DNA of 64,000 bases from Kitasatospora gansuensis. GTDB taxonomy: Bacteria > Actinomycetota > Actinomycetes > Streptomycetales > Streptomycetaceae. The notes under the pieces are model-generated. The model had not been told where the DNA came from. It did no database searches and saw only the letters and a list, made by a program, of their open reading frames with translations. Of the stretch, positions 1-7,854 are shown one piece after another (the stretch's first letter is position 1; every line of letters begins with the position of its first letter). The stretch spans positions 186,001 through 250,000 of the forward strand of contig NZ_JACHJR010000001.1 of the NCBI RefSeq assembly GCF_014203705.1, read 5' to 3'. A program made the translations under genes and the position numbers.

Positions 1-277
1 GCGTCGAGACCGGCATGCTGCGGGCGTGCAGCACGTACCGGACCTGGTGTTCCCGTCCCCGGAGTTCGGTCAGGGCGCCGAGGGCGCCGGTGAGCAGGTC
101 GAGCAGCGTCCCGTCCGGGTCCAGGCGCACCTGGTCCAGTCCGTGGAAGCGGCGGAAGAGTTTGAGTTGGCGCGGGGTCAGACCGATCCGTTCCCCGACC
201 GCCTCGATGGGCACGGCACGGTCGGGCAGATGGACGGCCACTGCCTCCAGTGCGGTCACCCGGGCTAGTATTCCCAC
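1..277 (-). CDS. KAS III-like ketosynthase, N-terminal part (runs off left edge)
   Basis: About 92 codons of a minus-strand gene are visible; the rest lies left of the window. The reading begins VTALEAVAVHLPDRAVPIEA and continues through LTPRQLKLFRRFHGL and REHQVRYVLHARSMPV, which resembles the N-terminus of FabH/KAS III-like ketoacyl-ACP synthases that set starter units in polyketide and fatty acid pathways. The active-site Cys and His-Asn pair are outside the window, so activity cannot be judged. The start is GTG at 277 or GTG at 259; neither has a strong ribosome site. It diverges from the glycosyltransferase gene and, with the ketosynthases further right, suggests the cluster extends leftward. 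The family call rests on recall of N-terminal sequence only. Confidence 0.55.
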   Translation of the reverse strand, partial: MGILARVTALEAVAVHLPDRAVPIEAVGERIGLTPRQLKLFRRFHGLDQVRLDPDGTLLDLLTGALGALTELRGREHQVRYVLHARSMPVST

Positions 278-347
278 GCCCCGCGAGCCGCACAAGATGC
301 GTTCCGCTTCCGGCGCGGGTGACCCCGAGCAGGTGGAGACCTCCCTG

Positions 348-1574
348 ATGGCTCGTCATACCCCTTTGACCAGCAGGTTCATGCTCGTCGTGCCACCGCT
401 GACCGGTCACGTATTTCCCACAATTGGTCTAGGCCGCGAGCTGTTGGCCCGTGGTCATCAAGTGGTCTGGACCGGTTCGGAGCCCGTGCTGCGCCAACTG
501 CTGGACCCGGGCAGCGAGATCATCGGCACCGGATCCCGGCTGTTCCGCCCGCAGGGCGGCTCGGGCCCGGCGGCGGTGCACTCGCTCTGGGACGGCTTCG
601 TGGTGCCGTACGCGCGCTTCACCGCCAAGGCCCTGGACGCCGCCGTCCGCAGCCGGCGGCCCGACGTACTGCTGGTCGACCAGCACACCCCGGCGGGCGC
701 CCTGACGGCGCATCGGCACGGGCTGCCCTGGGCCTCGCTGGCGCCGGGCCTGATGGAGCTGGGGCGACCGTTCCCCGAGCTGGAGCCGTGGATCGAGGAG
801 CGGCTGCGCGGCCTGTGGCAGCGGGCCGGGCTCCCGGCCGGGGAGTACCTGGACCCGCGCATCTCCCCCGATCTGGTCCTGGCGCTGACCGGCTCGACCT
901 TGGCCGGCGGCCCGCTCCCGGCGGAGTACGCGCTGGTCGGCCCGGTGCTGACGGACCGTCCGGCCCAGCCGGACTTCCCGTGGGAGCGGCTCGACCCGAC
1001 CCGGCGTCAGGTGCTGGTCTCGATGGGCACCCTGGCCGAGGAGCTGACGGCGGACTTCCTGCGCCGGACGGCCGCCGCACTGCGCCTGCTCGGCCCGGGG
1101 GTACAGGCGGTGGTGGTGGCGCCGCGCGAGCTCTGGCCGGAGTTCCCGGACGGGACGGTGACCGTGGAGCGGGCGCCGGTCCTGGAACTGCTGGCGGGCG
1201 GCACGGTGGCGGCGCTGCTCGGCCACGGCGGGCTCAACACCACCGGCGAGGCGCTCGTCCACGGCGTACCGCCGGTGCTGGCGCCGATCCGGCACGACCA
1301 GCCGCTGGTCGCGGAGCGGGTGGCCGCGGCCGGGGCCGGGCTGCGGATCTCCTTCGAGCAGGCCGGACCCGGCGAGATCGCCGGGGCGCTGCGCCGGGCG
1401 CTGGACGAACCGGCCCTGCGCGCCGGGGCCGAGCGGCTCGGCGCCGAACTTCGGGCGAAGGGTGGCGCACGCACGGCAGTTGACCGGCTTGAGCTGCTGG
1501 CCCTGACGGCGGCTCAGCGCGGAAACCAGTTGGTCCAGACCATTGTTGCGGAGCCCGCCGAGCCCCTAGGGTGA
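348..1574 (+). CDS. GT1-family (MGT/YjiC-like) glycosyltransferase
   Basis: This 408-aa protein has the GT-B fold expected of glycosyltransferases that move a sugar from an NDP-sugar to a small lipophilic aglycone in the cytoplasm. The N-terminus reads MLVVPPLTGHVFPTIGLGRE after a short lead, the acceptor-domain signature of the macrolide/zeaxanthin glucosyltransferase type. The C-terminal donor-binding signature is at about residues 288-322: GHGGLNTTGEALVHGVPP followed by the DQ pair that contacts the sugar. ATG 348 is chosen because GGAG lies 10 nt upstream; an in-frame GTG precedes it. The gene sits 70 nt from the divergent KAS III-like gene and 72 nt before the ABC exporter, so it probably decorates the cluster product before export. 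No deoxysugar genes are visible, so a primary-metabolism donor such as UDP-glucose is possible. Confidence 0.85.
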   Translation: MARHTPLTSRFMLVVPPLTGHVFPTIGLGRELLARGHQVVWTGSEPVLRQLLDPGSEIIGTGSRLFRPQGGSGPAAVHSLWDGFVVPYARFTAKALDAAVRSRRPDVLLVDQHTPAGALTAHRHGLPWASLAPGLMELGRPFPELEPWIEERLRGLWQRAGLPAGEYLDPRISPDLVLALTGSTLAGGPLPAEYALVGPVLTDRPAQPDFPWERLDPTRRQVLVSMGTLAEELTADFLRRTAAALRLLGPGVQAVVVAPRELWPEFPDGTVTVERAPVLELLAGGTVAALLGHGGLNTTGEALVHGVPPVLAPIRHDQPLVAERVAAAGAGLRISFEQAGPGEIAGALRRALDEPALRAGAERLGAELRAKGGARTAVDRLELLALTAAQRGNQLVQTIVAEPAEPLG

Positions 1575-1646
1575 CCGGACAGGCCCTGGCCGCCGTTGTG
1601 CGCCGGGCCTTCCCCTGACAGCCCACCCCAGTACGGGAGTTCCGGC

Positions 1647-2603
1647 TTGATCGAGACCACGGGGCTGCGCAAGTCCTACCAGTCCCGCAAGGGCCGCCAG
1701 GCCACCACGGTCGACGCCGTCACCGGCCTCGACCTGAGCGTCGCCGCCGGCCAGATCTACGGCTTCCTCGGCCCCAACGGCGCCGGGAAGACCACCACCC
1801 TGCGGATGCTCGCCACCCTGATCCGCCCGGACGGCGGCGAGGCCACCGTCGCGGGCGCGGACCTGCGACGCGACCCTGCCGGGGTTCGCCGCCGGATCGG
1901 CTACGTCGCCCAGGGCGGCGGCACCACCGACACCGTCAGCGGCCGGGAGGAGCTCGTCCACCAGGCCAGACTGCACGGCATCGGCAAGGCCGAGGCCCGG
2001 CAGCGCGCCGAGCGGGCGATCGCCGCCTTCGAGCTCGGCGAGTTCGCCGACCGGCCCTGCCAGACCTACTCCGGCGGCCAGCGCCGCCGGGTGGACATCG
2101 CGCTCGGCGTGATCCACTCGCCCGGCGTGCTGTTCCTGGACGAGCCGACCGTCGGCCTCGACCCGGCCAGCCGGGCGCACGTCTGGGAGGAGATCCGGCG
2201 GCTGCGCGGCGAGGGCATGACGGTCTTCGTGACCACCCACTACCTGGACGAAGCCGACGCGCTCTGCGACCGGATCGGCATCATCGACCACGGCGGCATC
2301 GTCGCCGAGGGCACCCCGGAGGAGCTCAAGCAGGAGATCTCCGGCGACGTCGTCCTGGTCGGCCTCACCGGCGGCGACAGCGTGGAGAAGGCCGCCGGCG
2401 CGCTGCGCGGCGAGCTCGACCTGCGCCAGGTGGAGACGCCCGAGGACGGCGGCCTGCGGCTCTACGTCCGCGACGGCGCCGCCGCCATCCCGCAGCTGCT
2501 CCGCACCCTGGACGGCGCGGGCGTGGTGCCCACGACCATCCAGCTCCAGCGCCCCAGCCTGGACGACGTCTTCCTGGCCCGTACCGGCCGCTCGCTCGCC
2601 TGA
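1647..2603 (+). CDS. ABC exporter ATP-binding protein (DrrA-like)
   Basis: This 318-aa ATPase powers the membrane subunit encoded directly downstream. Walker A (GPNGAGKTTT) is at about residue 42, the ABC signature (YSGGQRRR) at about 141, Walker B (VLFLDEPT) at about 162 and the H-loop (TTHYLDEA) at about 196. The C-terminal 90 residues match the extension of DrrA-type daunorubicin resistance ATPases. TTG 1647 is chosen because CGGGAG lies 7 nt upstream; earlier in-frame starts lack a ribosome site. With the permease it forms a two-gene self-resistance or product-export unit of the type found in many polyketide clusters. The transported substrate is inferred from context only. Confidence 0.92.
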   Translation: MIETTGLRKSYQSRKGRQATTVDAVTGLDLSVAAGQIYGFLGPNGAGKTTTLRMLATLIRPDGGEATVAGADLRRDPAGVRRRIGYVAQGGGTTDTVSGREELVHQARLHGIGKAEARQRAERAIAAFELGEFADRPCQTYSGGQRRRVDIALGVIHSPGVLFLDEPTVGLDPASRAHVWEEIRRLRGEGMTVFVTTHYLDEADALCDRIGIIDHGGIVAEGTPEELKQEISGDVVLVGLTGGDSVEKAAGALRGELDLRQVETPEDGGLRLYVRDGAAAIPQLLRTLDGAGVVPTTIQLQRPSLDDVFLARTGRSLA

Positions 2604-2642
2604 CGCTCGCCTGACGCCTCCCCGAAGCCGGAGAACCCGCCC

Positions 2643-3398
2643 ATGAAACTCGCCCGCGACACCTGGCTGGTGTTCCAGCGTCAGGTGCTGCTGATGGTCC
2701 GCACCCCGATCTGGCTGGTGGTCGGCGTCATCCAACCGCTGTTCTACCTGCTGCTCTTCGCCCCGCTGCTCAAGCAGGTGCTGGGCGCCGGGAGTTACCA
2801 GGAGGCGTACCGCATCTACGTCCCCGGCCTGCTCGCCGTGCTGGTCATCTTCGGTGGCCTGTTCACCGGCTTCAGCCTGCTCGGCGAGCTACGGGCCGGC
2901 ATCATCGAACGCTCCCGGGTCACCCCGGTCAGCCGGCTGGCCCTGCTGCTCGGGCGAGCGCTGCGCGAGGTGCTGGCCCTGATGGTCCAGGCCGTCATCA
3001 TCACCCTGCTGGCGCTGCCGTTCGGCCTCACCGTCGCCCCACTCGACCTACTGCTGGCCTACCTCCTGATGGCCCTGCTGGCCCTGATGACCTCGGCGAT
3101 CTCCTACGGCATCGCCCTGCTGGTGCGCAGCGACGCCGCGCTGGCCCCGGTGGTGAACACGGTGGCCCAGCCGATCGCGCTGCTCTCCGGCGTGCTGCTG
3201 CCGCTGGCGCTGGCGCCGCAGTGGCTGCGGTCGATCGCCGAGTGGAACCCCTTCTACTGGGCCGTGGAGGGCATGCGCGCCCTGTTCGCGGGCCAGGTCG
3301 GGGACAGCTCGGTCTGGCAGAGCCTGCTGATCGTCTCGGTGCTCACCGTGGTGGCGGTCTGGTGGTCGGCCCGGCTGTTCGCGGAGCGGGTGCGCTGA
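2643..3398 (+). CDS. ABC-2 type permease (DrrB-like)
   Basis: This 251-aa integral membrane protein has about six hydrophobic segments, roughly at residues 21-45, 58-80, 105-130, 138-160, 168-190 and 225-245. The family motif around LLGELRAGIIERSRVTPVSR (residues 80-99), with its EXE-like loop, is typical of ABC-2 permeases of the DrrB type. It begins 39 nt after the ATPase stop, with GGAG about 10 nt before the ATG. The pair should form a dimer-of-dimers exporter in the plasma membrane. The gene is followed at once by a long hairpin terminator, which closes the rightward unit of glycosyltransferase and exporter. Confidence 0.92.
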   Translation: MKLARDTWLVFQRQVLLMVRTPIWLVVGVIQPLFYLLLFAPLLKQVLGAGSYQEAYRIYVPGLLAVLVIFGGLFTGFSLLGELRAGIIERSRVTPVSRLALLLGRALREVLALMVQAVIITLLALPFGLTVAPLDLLLAYLLMALLALMTSAISYGIALLVRSDAALAPVVNTVAQPIALLSGVLLPLALAPQWLRSIAEWNPFYWAVEGMRALFAGQVGDSSVWQSLLIVSVLTVVAVWWSARLFAERVR

Positions 3399-3412
3399 AT
3401 CGGCACGACTTC

Positions 3413-3463
3413 GGCATGCTGAAGCGGGGCGAGGCCGGTGGCCTCGCCCCGCTTCGGCATGCC
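3413..3463. terminator. 24-bp hairpin, bidirectional terminator
   Basis: The arms 3413-3436 and 3440-3463 are complementary over 24 bp with one G-U pair and a 3-nt loop. The hairpin fills the gap between the convergent ABC permease and aminotransferase genes, ending 1 nt before the aminotransferase stop. There is no T tract, as is common for actinobacterial terminators. Confidence 0.85.
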
Positions 3464-3464
3464 G

Positions 3465-4745
3465 CTATCCGGCCTCGGACCGGATGAACGCCGCCAACCG
3501 CTTGATGCCGACCGTGATCTGACCGACCGTCAGACTGCTGGAGGAGAGCCGCAGCCGGTGCTCCCCGCCGCCGGCCGGGTAGAAGTCGGCCATCGGCGTC
3601 CAGAGCACGCCGTACTCCTCCGCGCACCGCCGCATCGCCGCCGCGTCGGCCCGGAACGGCACCGTCAGGACGGTGAAGTAGCCGCCCTCCGGCTGGTTCC
3701 AGCTCACCCCGAGCCCGGCCCGTTCGGCGGGTGGGAAGTGCTGCTCCAACTCGGCCAGCAGGGTGGTCAGTCCGGCCGCGTAGTGGGCCACCGCGGTGGC
3801 GTTCGCCGCCCGCAGCCGGAAGTCGTGGCGGATCAGCAGGCCGCCGATCACGGCCTGGCTGAGCGCCGGGGTGTTGACCGTCGTCATGCTCTTCAGCTTG
3901 GCCAACTGGTCGGCCAGCAGCGTCACTCCGCCGTCCGGCGCCACCACCTCCTGGTCGGCCAGCACATAGCCGAGCCGGGCACCGGGGAAGCAGGTCTTGG
4001 CGAACGAGCCCAGGTGGACCACCACTTGGTGCCGGTCCAGCGCCTTCAGGGTCGGCCGGGTGCGCCCGGTGCGGGTGAAGAAGCCGTACGGGTTGTCCTC
4101 GATCACCAGCAGGCCCTCGGCCTTGGCGGTGGCCAGCAGCTCCCGGCGCACCGCCGTGGGCAGGCTGACCCCGGACGGGTTGGCGAAGTCCGGCACCACG
4201 TACAGCGCCCGGGGGCGGCGCCCCTCGGCCCGCAGGGCCCGGGCGGTGGCCGCGACCGCCGCCGGGTCGCCCTCGGGGACGGGCACGGTGCTGATGTCCA
4301 GCAGCCGGGCGGCGCCCGTGACGCCGACGTAGCAGGGCGAGCTGACCAGCAGGACGTCGTCCCGGTCGGCGCACAGGGCGCGCAGCACCAGCAGCATGCC
4401 CTCCTGCGCGCCGACCGTGACCACCAGCGCCGGGGGCGCCACCGTCAGGCCCTCGTCGTTGGCCAGGGTGCGGGCGATCAGCTCGGCCACGATGCCCTTG
4501 GTGGGGCCGTACTGGAACAGCGTGCTGCGGACCTGGTCCTCCGTCAGACCCCGCTCGCGCAGGTGCGCCAGGAAGGCGTCCAGGTACTCGGTCACCCGGT
4601 CGGTCTCGAAGAAGCCCTCGTAGGGGCGCCCCGGGGCGAACGAGATCGCTTCCGGGTGGCGGCCGGTGATCTCGTTCAGGAAGGTCATCGAGTCCAGCAG
4701 CGGGTCGGCCAGCGAACCGTGCAGCTGGTCCAGGCGCAGCGTCAT
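3465..4745 (-). CDS. HpgT-like PLP aminotransferase
   Basis: This 426-aa fold-type I aminotransferase resembles HpgT, which converts 4-hydroxyphenylglyoxylate to L-4-hydroxyphenylglycine with an amino acid donor. The PLP lysine lies in GSFAKTCFPGARLGY at about residue 250; SSPCYVG, PDFANPSG and EDNPYGFF are cofactor-binding segments of the class I/II (MocR/AAA-like) branch. ATG 4745 overlaps the stop of the upstream hydrolase (ATGA), so the two are translationally coupled. The HmaS-like and Hmo-like genes in the same cluster supply the expected substrate, which is the strongest argument for this function. A general aromatic or valine-pyruvate transaminase is the alternative. Confidence 0.8.
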   Translation of the reverse strand: MTLRLDQLHGSLADPLLDSMTFLNEITGRHPEAISFAPGRPYEGFFETDRVTEYLDAFLAHLRERGLTEDQVRSTLFQYGPTKGIVAELIARTLANDEGLTVAPPALVVTVGAQEGMLLVLRALCADRDDVLLVSSPCYVGVTGAARLLDISTVPVPEGDPAAVAATARALRAEGRRPRALYVVPDFANPSGVSLPTAVRRELLATAKAEGLLVIEDNPYGFFTRTGRTRPTLKALDRHQVVVHLGSFAKTCFPGARLGYVLADQEVVAPDGGVTLLADQLAKLKSMTTVNTPALSQAVIGGLLIRHDFRLRAANATAVAHYAAGLTTLLAELEQHFPPAERAGLGVSWNQPEGGYFTVLTVPFRADAAAMRRCAEEYGVLWTPMADFYPAGGGEHRLRLSSSSLTVGQITVGIKRLAAFIRSEAG

Positions 4746-5689
4746 GACGCCCCGTCCGGCCCGAAGGCCGTCCGCAGCCGCTGCGCCGCCCACTCCTGGG
4801 CCCGGCGGCCGGCGTCCAGGGTGCCCGCCATGGCGAAGAAGCCGTGCACCATGCCGTCGTAGCGCCGGGCCAGCACCGGTACCCCGGCGGCGGCCAGCGC
4901 GGCGGCGTACGCCTCGCCCTCGTCCCGGAGCGGGTCGTACTCGGCGGTGATCACGGTGGCGGGCGGCAGTCCTGACAGGTCGTCGGCGCGCAGCGGCGAG
5001 GCCAGCGGGTCGTCGCCGTCCGCCTCGGCCTTGAGGTAGTGGCCCCAGTACCAGTCCACCGAGTGCCGGTTGAACAGCAGCGGGTCCTCGCTCTCGCGGA
5101 CCGAGGCGGTGTCCGCCCGGTACGCGGTGTTGGGGTAGACCAGCAGCTGGTGGCGGAGGGCGGGGCCGCCCTCGCGGCGGGCCAGCAGGGTGACGGCGGC
5201 GGCCAGGTTGCCGCCCGCGCTGTCGCCGCCGATCGCGATCCGGTCCGGGTCCAGGCCCAGGTCGGCGGCGTGCTCGGCCAGCCAGACGGTGCCGGCGTGG
5301 CAGTCCTGGACGGCGGCCGGGAAGGGGTGTTCGGGGGCCCGCCGGTAGCCGATCGAGACGGTGACGCAGTCGGCGGCGTTGGCCAGCCGACGGCAGATCG
5401 CGTCACAGGTGTCCAGCGAGCCGAGCGTCCAGCCGCCGCCGAACAGGTAGACCAGCGCCGGGAGTCGGGCACCGTCGCGCGGGCGGTGCAGCCGCAGGGT
5501 AAGCGGGCCGCCGGGGCCGGGGATCTCCAGCTCGGTGACCGAGTGGACCGGCTCGGGCGCACCGCCCGCCGCCTGCACGGCGGCCAGATCGGCGGCTCTC
5601 GCCTGATCCAGGGTCAGGGTGTAGAGGGGGGGTGTACCGGCTTCGGCGCGCCGGGCCCGGAGCGCCCGGACTTGCGGGTCGAGTGGCAT
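4742..5689 (-). CDS. HSL-family alpha/beta-hydrolase
   Basis: This 315-aa hydrolase belongs to the hormone-sensitive-lipase group. The nucleophile elbow GDSAGGN is at about residues 154-160, the acid is in TAEYDPLRDEG and the catalytic His is in GMVHGFF near the C-terminus. The oxyanion-hole motif, normally HGGGW, reads FGGGW (YLFGGGWTLG), a substitution of its first residue. Start choice: ATG 5689 has GGAGGT 11 nt upstream, whereas TTG 5701 abuts that site. It is coupled by ATGA overlap to the aminotransferase. In the cluster it could release a carrier-bound intermediate or hydrolyse an ester or lactone; nothing in the sequence fixes the substrate. Confidence 0.85.
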   Translation of the reverse strand: MPLDPQVRALRARRAEAGTPPLYTLTLDQARAADLAAVQAAGGAPEPVHSVTELEIPGPGGPLTLRLHRPRDGARLPALVYLFGGGWTLGSLDTCDAICRRLANAADCVTVSIGYRRAPEHPFPAAVQDCHAGTVWLAEHAADLGLDPDRIAIGGDSAGGNLAAAVTLLARREGGPALRHQLLVYPNTAYRADTASVRESEDPLLFNRHSVDWYWGHYLKAEADGDDPLASPLRADDLSGLPPATVITAEYDPLRDEGEAYAAALAAAGVPVLARRYDGMVHGFFAMAGTLDAGRRAQEWAAQRLRTAFGPDGAS

Positions 5690-5751
5690 GGCTTCGCTCA
5701 ACCTCCGTTCGGGTAAAGGGAGCTGATGGGGTGCTTCACGGTGACCATTCG

Positions 5752-6522
5752 TCAGGTCCGCCGGTACGCCTCGACATAGATCGTCTCGTCACTGCGGAAC
5801 GCGGTGTCGAGATCTGCGATCTCGGTGTGCAGACCTTCACGGTAGGCGCACAATTGCACCTCCTCGGCCGCGAAACCGGCCGCACCCAACACGTACTCCA
5901 ACTCCTCCTGGTCGTAGATCCATTGGTGGCCGTAGTACTGGAAGATCTGGTTGATCAGGAACGCCTTGCGCTCGGGCATCGGCGGGCCGAAGCCGAGCAT
6001 GCTCAGCCGCCGCCGGTGCTTGCCCAGGAAGCCGTCGCCGTTCACGTAACTGGCCAGGTAACGCCGGAGGTCCGGGGTGGTGATCCGGAGTACGCCACCG
6101 GGGCGCAGCACCCGGTGGCACTCGCGCAGCCAGCCCAGGGCGACCGGCAGCGGCACGTGCTCGATCAGGTGCTCGGCGTAGACCCAGCTCACGCTGGCGT
6201 CGGCGAACGGCAGCGGCCGGGAGATGTCGAGCTGGGTGAAACAGCGTTCGCCGTCCACCCGGTAGAGGGTGCCCGGCTCGGTCGCGGCCTCGGGGCTGGT
6301 GAGTGCGGTGATATCGGTGCCGAGACCGTTCGGGTGGGCCGTCTTGAATGCGGCGAACTCGATTCCGGTCAGACCCAGGTCGAGGAAATCCTGGTGACTG
6401 TGCGGAAGGGTGGCGGATATCGCCTCGAGTTTCTCGCAGCCCGCCACTCCGGCGCTGAATTCGTCCATCCGGACGGCCAGCGTCTCCGGATTCTCCCAGT
6501 CCCAGTCGGAGAACTTGTCCAC
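5752..6522 (-). CDS. class I SAM-dependent methyltransferase
   Basis: The 256-aa product has the methyltransferase-11 pattern in its middle: DISRPLPFADASVSWVYAEH (motif II region, with a following HLIEHVPL) and LRPGGVLRITTPDL (motif III). A textbook GxGxG motif I is not obvious; the segment near LDLGLTGIEF is the nearest equivalent, so SAM binding is inferred from the later motifs. GTG 6522 is preferred because AAAGG lies about 10 nt upstream; GTG 6540 has no ribosome site. It lies between the hydroxymandelate oxidase-like and hydrolase genes on the same strand and is probably co-transcribed. It could O- or N-methylate the aryl product, but specificity cannot be read. Confidence 0.75.
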   Translation of the reverse strand: MDKFSDWDWENPETLAVRMDEFSAGVAGCEKLEAISATLPHSHQDFLDLGLTGIEFAAFKTAHPNGLGTDITALTSPEAATEPGTLYRVDGERCFTQLDISRPLPFADASVSWVYAEHLIEHVPLPVALGWLRECHRVLRPGGVLRITTPDLRRYLASYVNGDGFLGKHRRRLSMLGFGPPMPERKAFLINQIFQYYGHQWIYDQEELEYVLGAAGFAAEEVQLCAYREGLHTEIADLDTAFRSDETIYVEAYRRT

Positions 6523-6579
6523 TGCGCTGCTGCCTTTCACTGGAATTGCACGAAATCTGAGAACTGACCCGACAACCGG

Positions 6580-7665
6580 TCAGGCGCCGAGATCGGCGAG
6601 GGCGCTGCGGTCGAGGTCGCCGGGGCGGGGGCGGCCGAGCAGCGCCAGGGTGTGTTCGAGCTCGTCCTGGAGCAGTCCGAGCACCCGCGCCGCACCGGCT
6701 TCGCCGCCGACCGCCAGGCCCCACAGCACCGGGCGGCCGACCAGCACCGTCCGCGCTCCGAGCGCCAGCGCGGTGGCGGCGTCGGTGCCGGAGCGGATGC
6801 CGCCGTCCAACAGCACCGGGAAGTCGGCGGGCACGGCGGCGACCACCTCGGGGAGGGCGGTCAGGGTGGGCACCGCGCCGTCGAGTTGGCGGCCGCCATG
6901 GTTGGAGACCACCACCGCGGCCGCGCCGTGCTCGACCGCGAGCCGGGCGTCCTCGGCGGTCAGGATGCCCTTGAGCACCAGCGGCAGGCTGGTGCGCTCG
7001 CGCAGCCAGGCCACGTCGGTCCAGGTCAGGGTGGTGTCGAACTGCTGCCTGGCGTGCTCGGCGATCGCCGAACTCCCGGCCGCCGAGCGGCCGGTGGCGA
7101 CCATCAGCTCCGGGTCCAGGTTCACCGCCCTGACCTGCGGCGGAAGGGCGAACCCGTTCCGCAGGTCACGCAGCCGGCGGCCGATCCTCGGGGCGTCCAC
7201 GGTCAGCACCAGGGCCTGGTAGCCGGCCCGTTCGGCCCGCTCCACCAGCCCCGTCAGCACCTCCCGGCCGCGCAGCCAGTACAGCTGGAGCCAGAGCGGG
7301 CCGGTGGCCTCGACGGCGATCTCCTCGATGGTCCGGCCGGCGAACATCGCGGCCACCGTGAGCAGCCCGTGCTGCCCGGCCGCCCGCACGGTGGCGGTCT
7401 CGCCCGCCGGGTCGACCAGCTGGTGGTAGGCCATCGGCGCCACCCCGATCGGCGCGGCCAGCCTGCTGCCGAGCAGATCCACCGTCAGATCCGGGGCCGA
7501 GACGTCGACCAGCACCCGGGGGCGGAAGCCCCACCTGCCGTACTGGCTCAGGTTGCCGGCCAGCGTGCGTTCCCGGTCGCTGCCCCCGTCGATGAACTCC
7601 CGGACCGCGACCGGGAGCCGGCTCCGGGCGGCCTCCTCGATCTCCCGCAGCGTCAGCTGATCCAC
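6580..7665 (-). CDS. FMN-dependent alpha-hydroxy acid oxidase (hydroxymandelate oxidase-like)
   Basis: This 361-aa TIM-barrel flavoenzyme belongs to the glycolate/mandelate oxidase family. It should oxidise 4-hydroxymandelate to 4-hydroxybenzoylformate, the Hmo step of hydroxyphenylglycine synthesis. Visible hallmarks are APIGVAPMAYHQLVDPAGE, LTVDAPRIGRRLRDLRNGF, the catalytic-His motif VVVSNHGGRQLDG at about residues 250-262 and the phosphate-binding DGGIRSGTDAATALALGA. GTG 7665 gives the usual family length; another GTG lies four codons upstream directly beside GGGAGG. It is the first gene of the leftward unit, divergent from the acyl-AMP ligase operon, and the HmaS-like gene that would feed it is in that operon. 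Lactate or glycolate oxidase activity is the generic alternative. Confidence 0.85.
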   Translation of the reverse strand: MDQLTLREIEEAARSRLPVAVREFIDGGSDRERTLAGNLSQYGRWGFRPRVLVDVSAPDLTVDLLGSRLAAPIGVAPMAYHQLVDPAGETATVRAAGQHGLLTVAAMFAGRTIEEIAVEATGPLWLQLYWLRGREVLTGLVERAERAGYQALVLTVDAPRIGRRLRDLRNGFALPPQVRAVNLDPELMVATGRSAAGSSAIAEHARQQFDTTLTWTDVAWLRERTSLPLVLKGILTAEDARLAVEHGAAAVVVSNHGGRQLDGAVPTLTALPEVVAAVPADFPVLLDGGIRSGTDAATALALGARTVLVGRPVLWGLAVGGEAGAARVLGLLQDELEHTLALLGRPRPGDLDRSALADLGA

Positions 7666-7854
7666 CGGCTGCCCCACCCTCCCGGGCGGCCGCGTGCGGG
7701 CCGCTCCCGGCTCGGCAGCGTAGGGGCCCGATCCCTCATTGGTATAGACCTTGACCCGATCCAATCGTCTGTGCCAGGGTCGGGGAACGCGGAATTCCAA
7801 GCCGCCGAAAGTGAACCGACTGCCATCTTTGTCTCCCCCATTCGTGGAGTGGCG
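7666..7854. promoter_or_regulatory. divergent promoter region of the cluster
   Basis: These 189 nt separate the leftward hydroxymandelate oxidase gene from the rightward acyl-AMP ligase gene and must contain both promoters. The stretch around 7736-7765 is more A/T-rich than its flanks and contains TTGGTATAGACC and TTGACCC, but I cannot assign a -35/-10 pair with confidence. Confidence 0.5.

Noticed and set aside
1566..2735. Long minus-strand frame over the ABC ATPase gene
   Set aside because: It is antisense to a gene with all ABC motifs and has the Gly/Ala/Asp-rich composition of a G/C-rich shadow.
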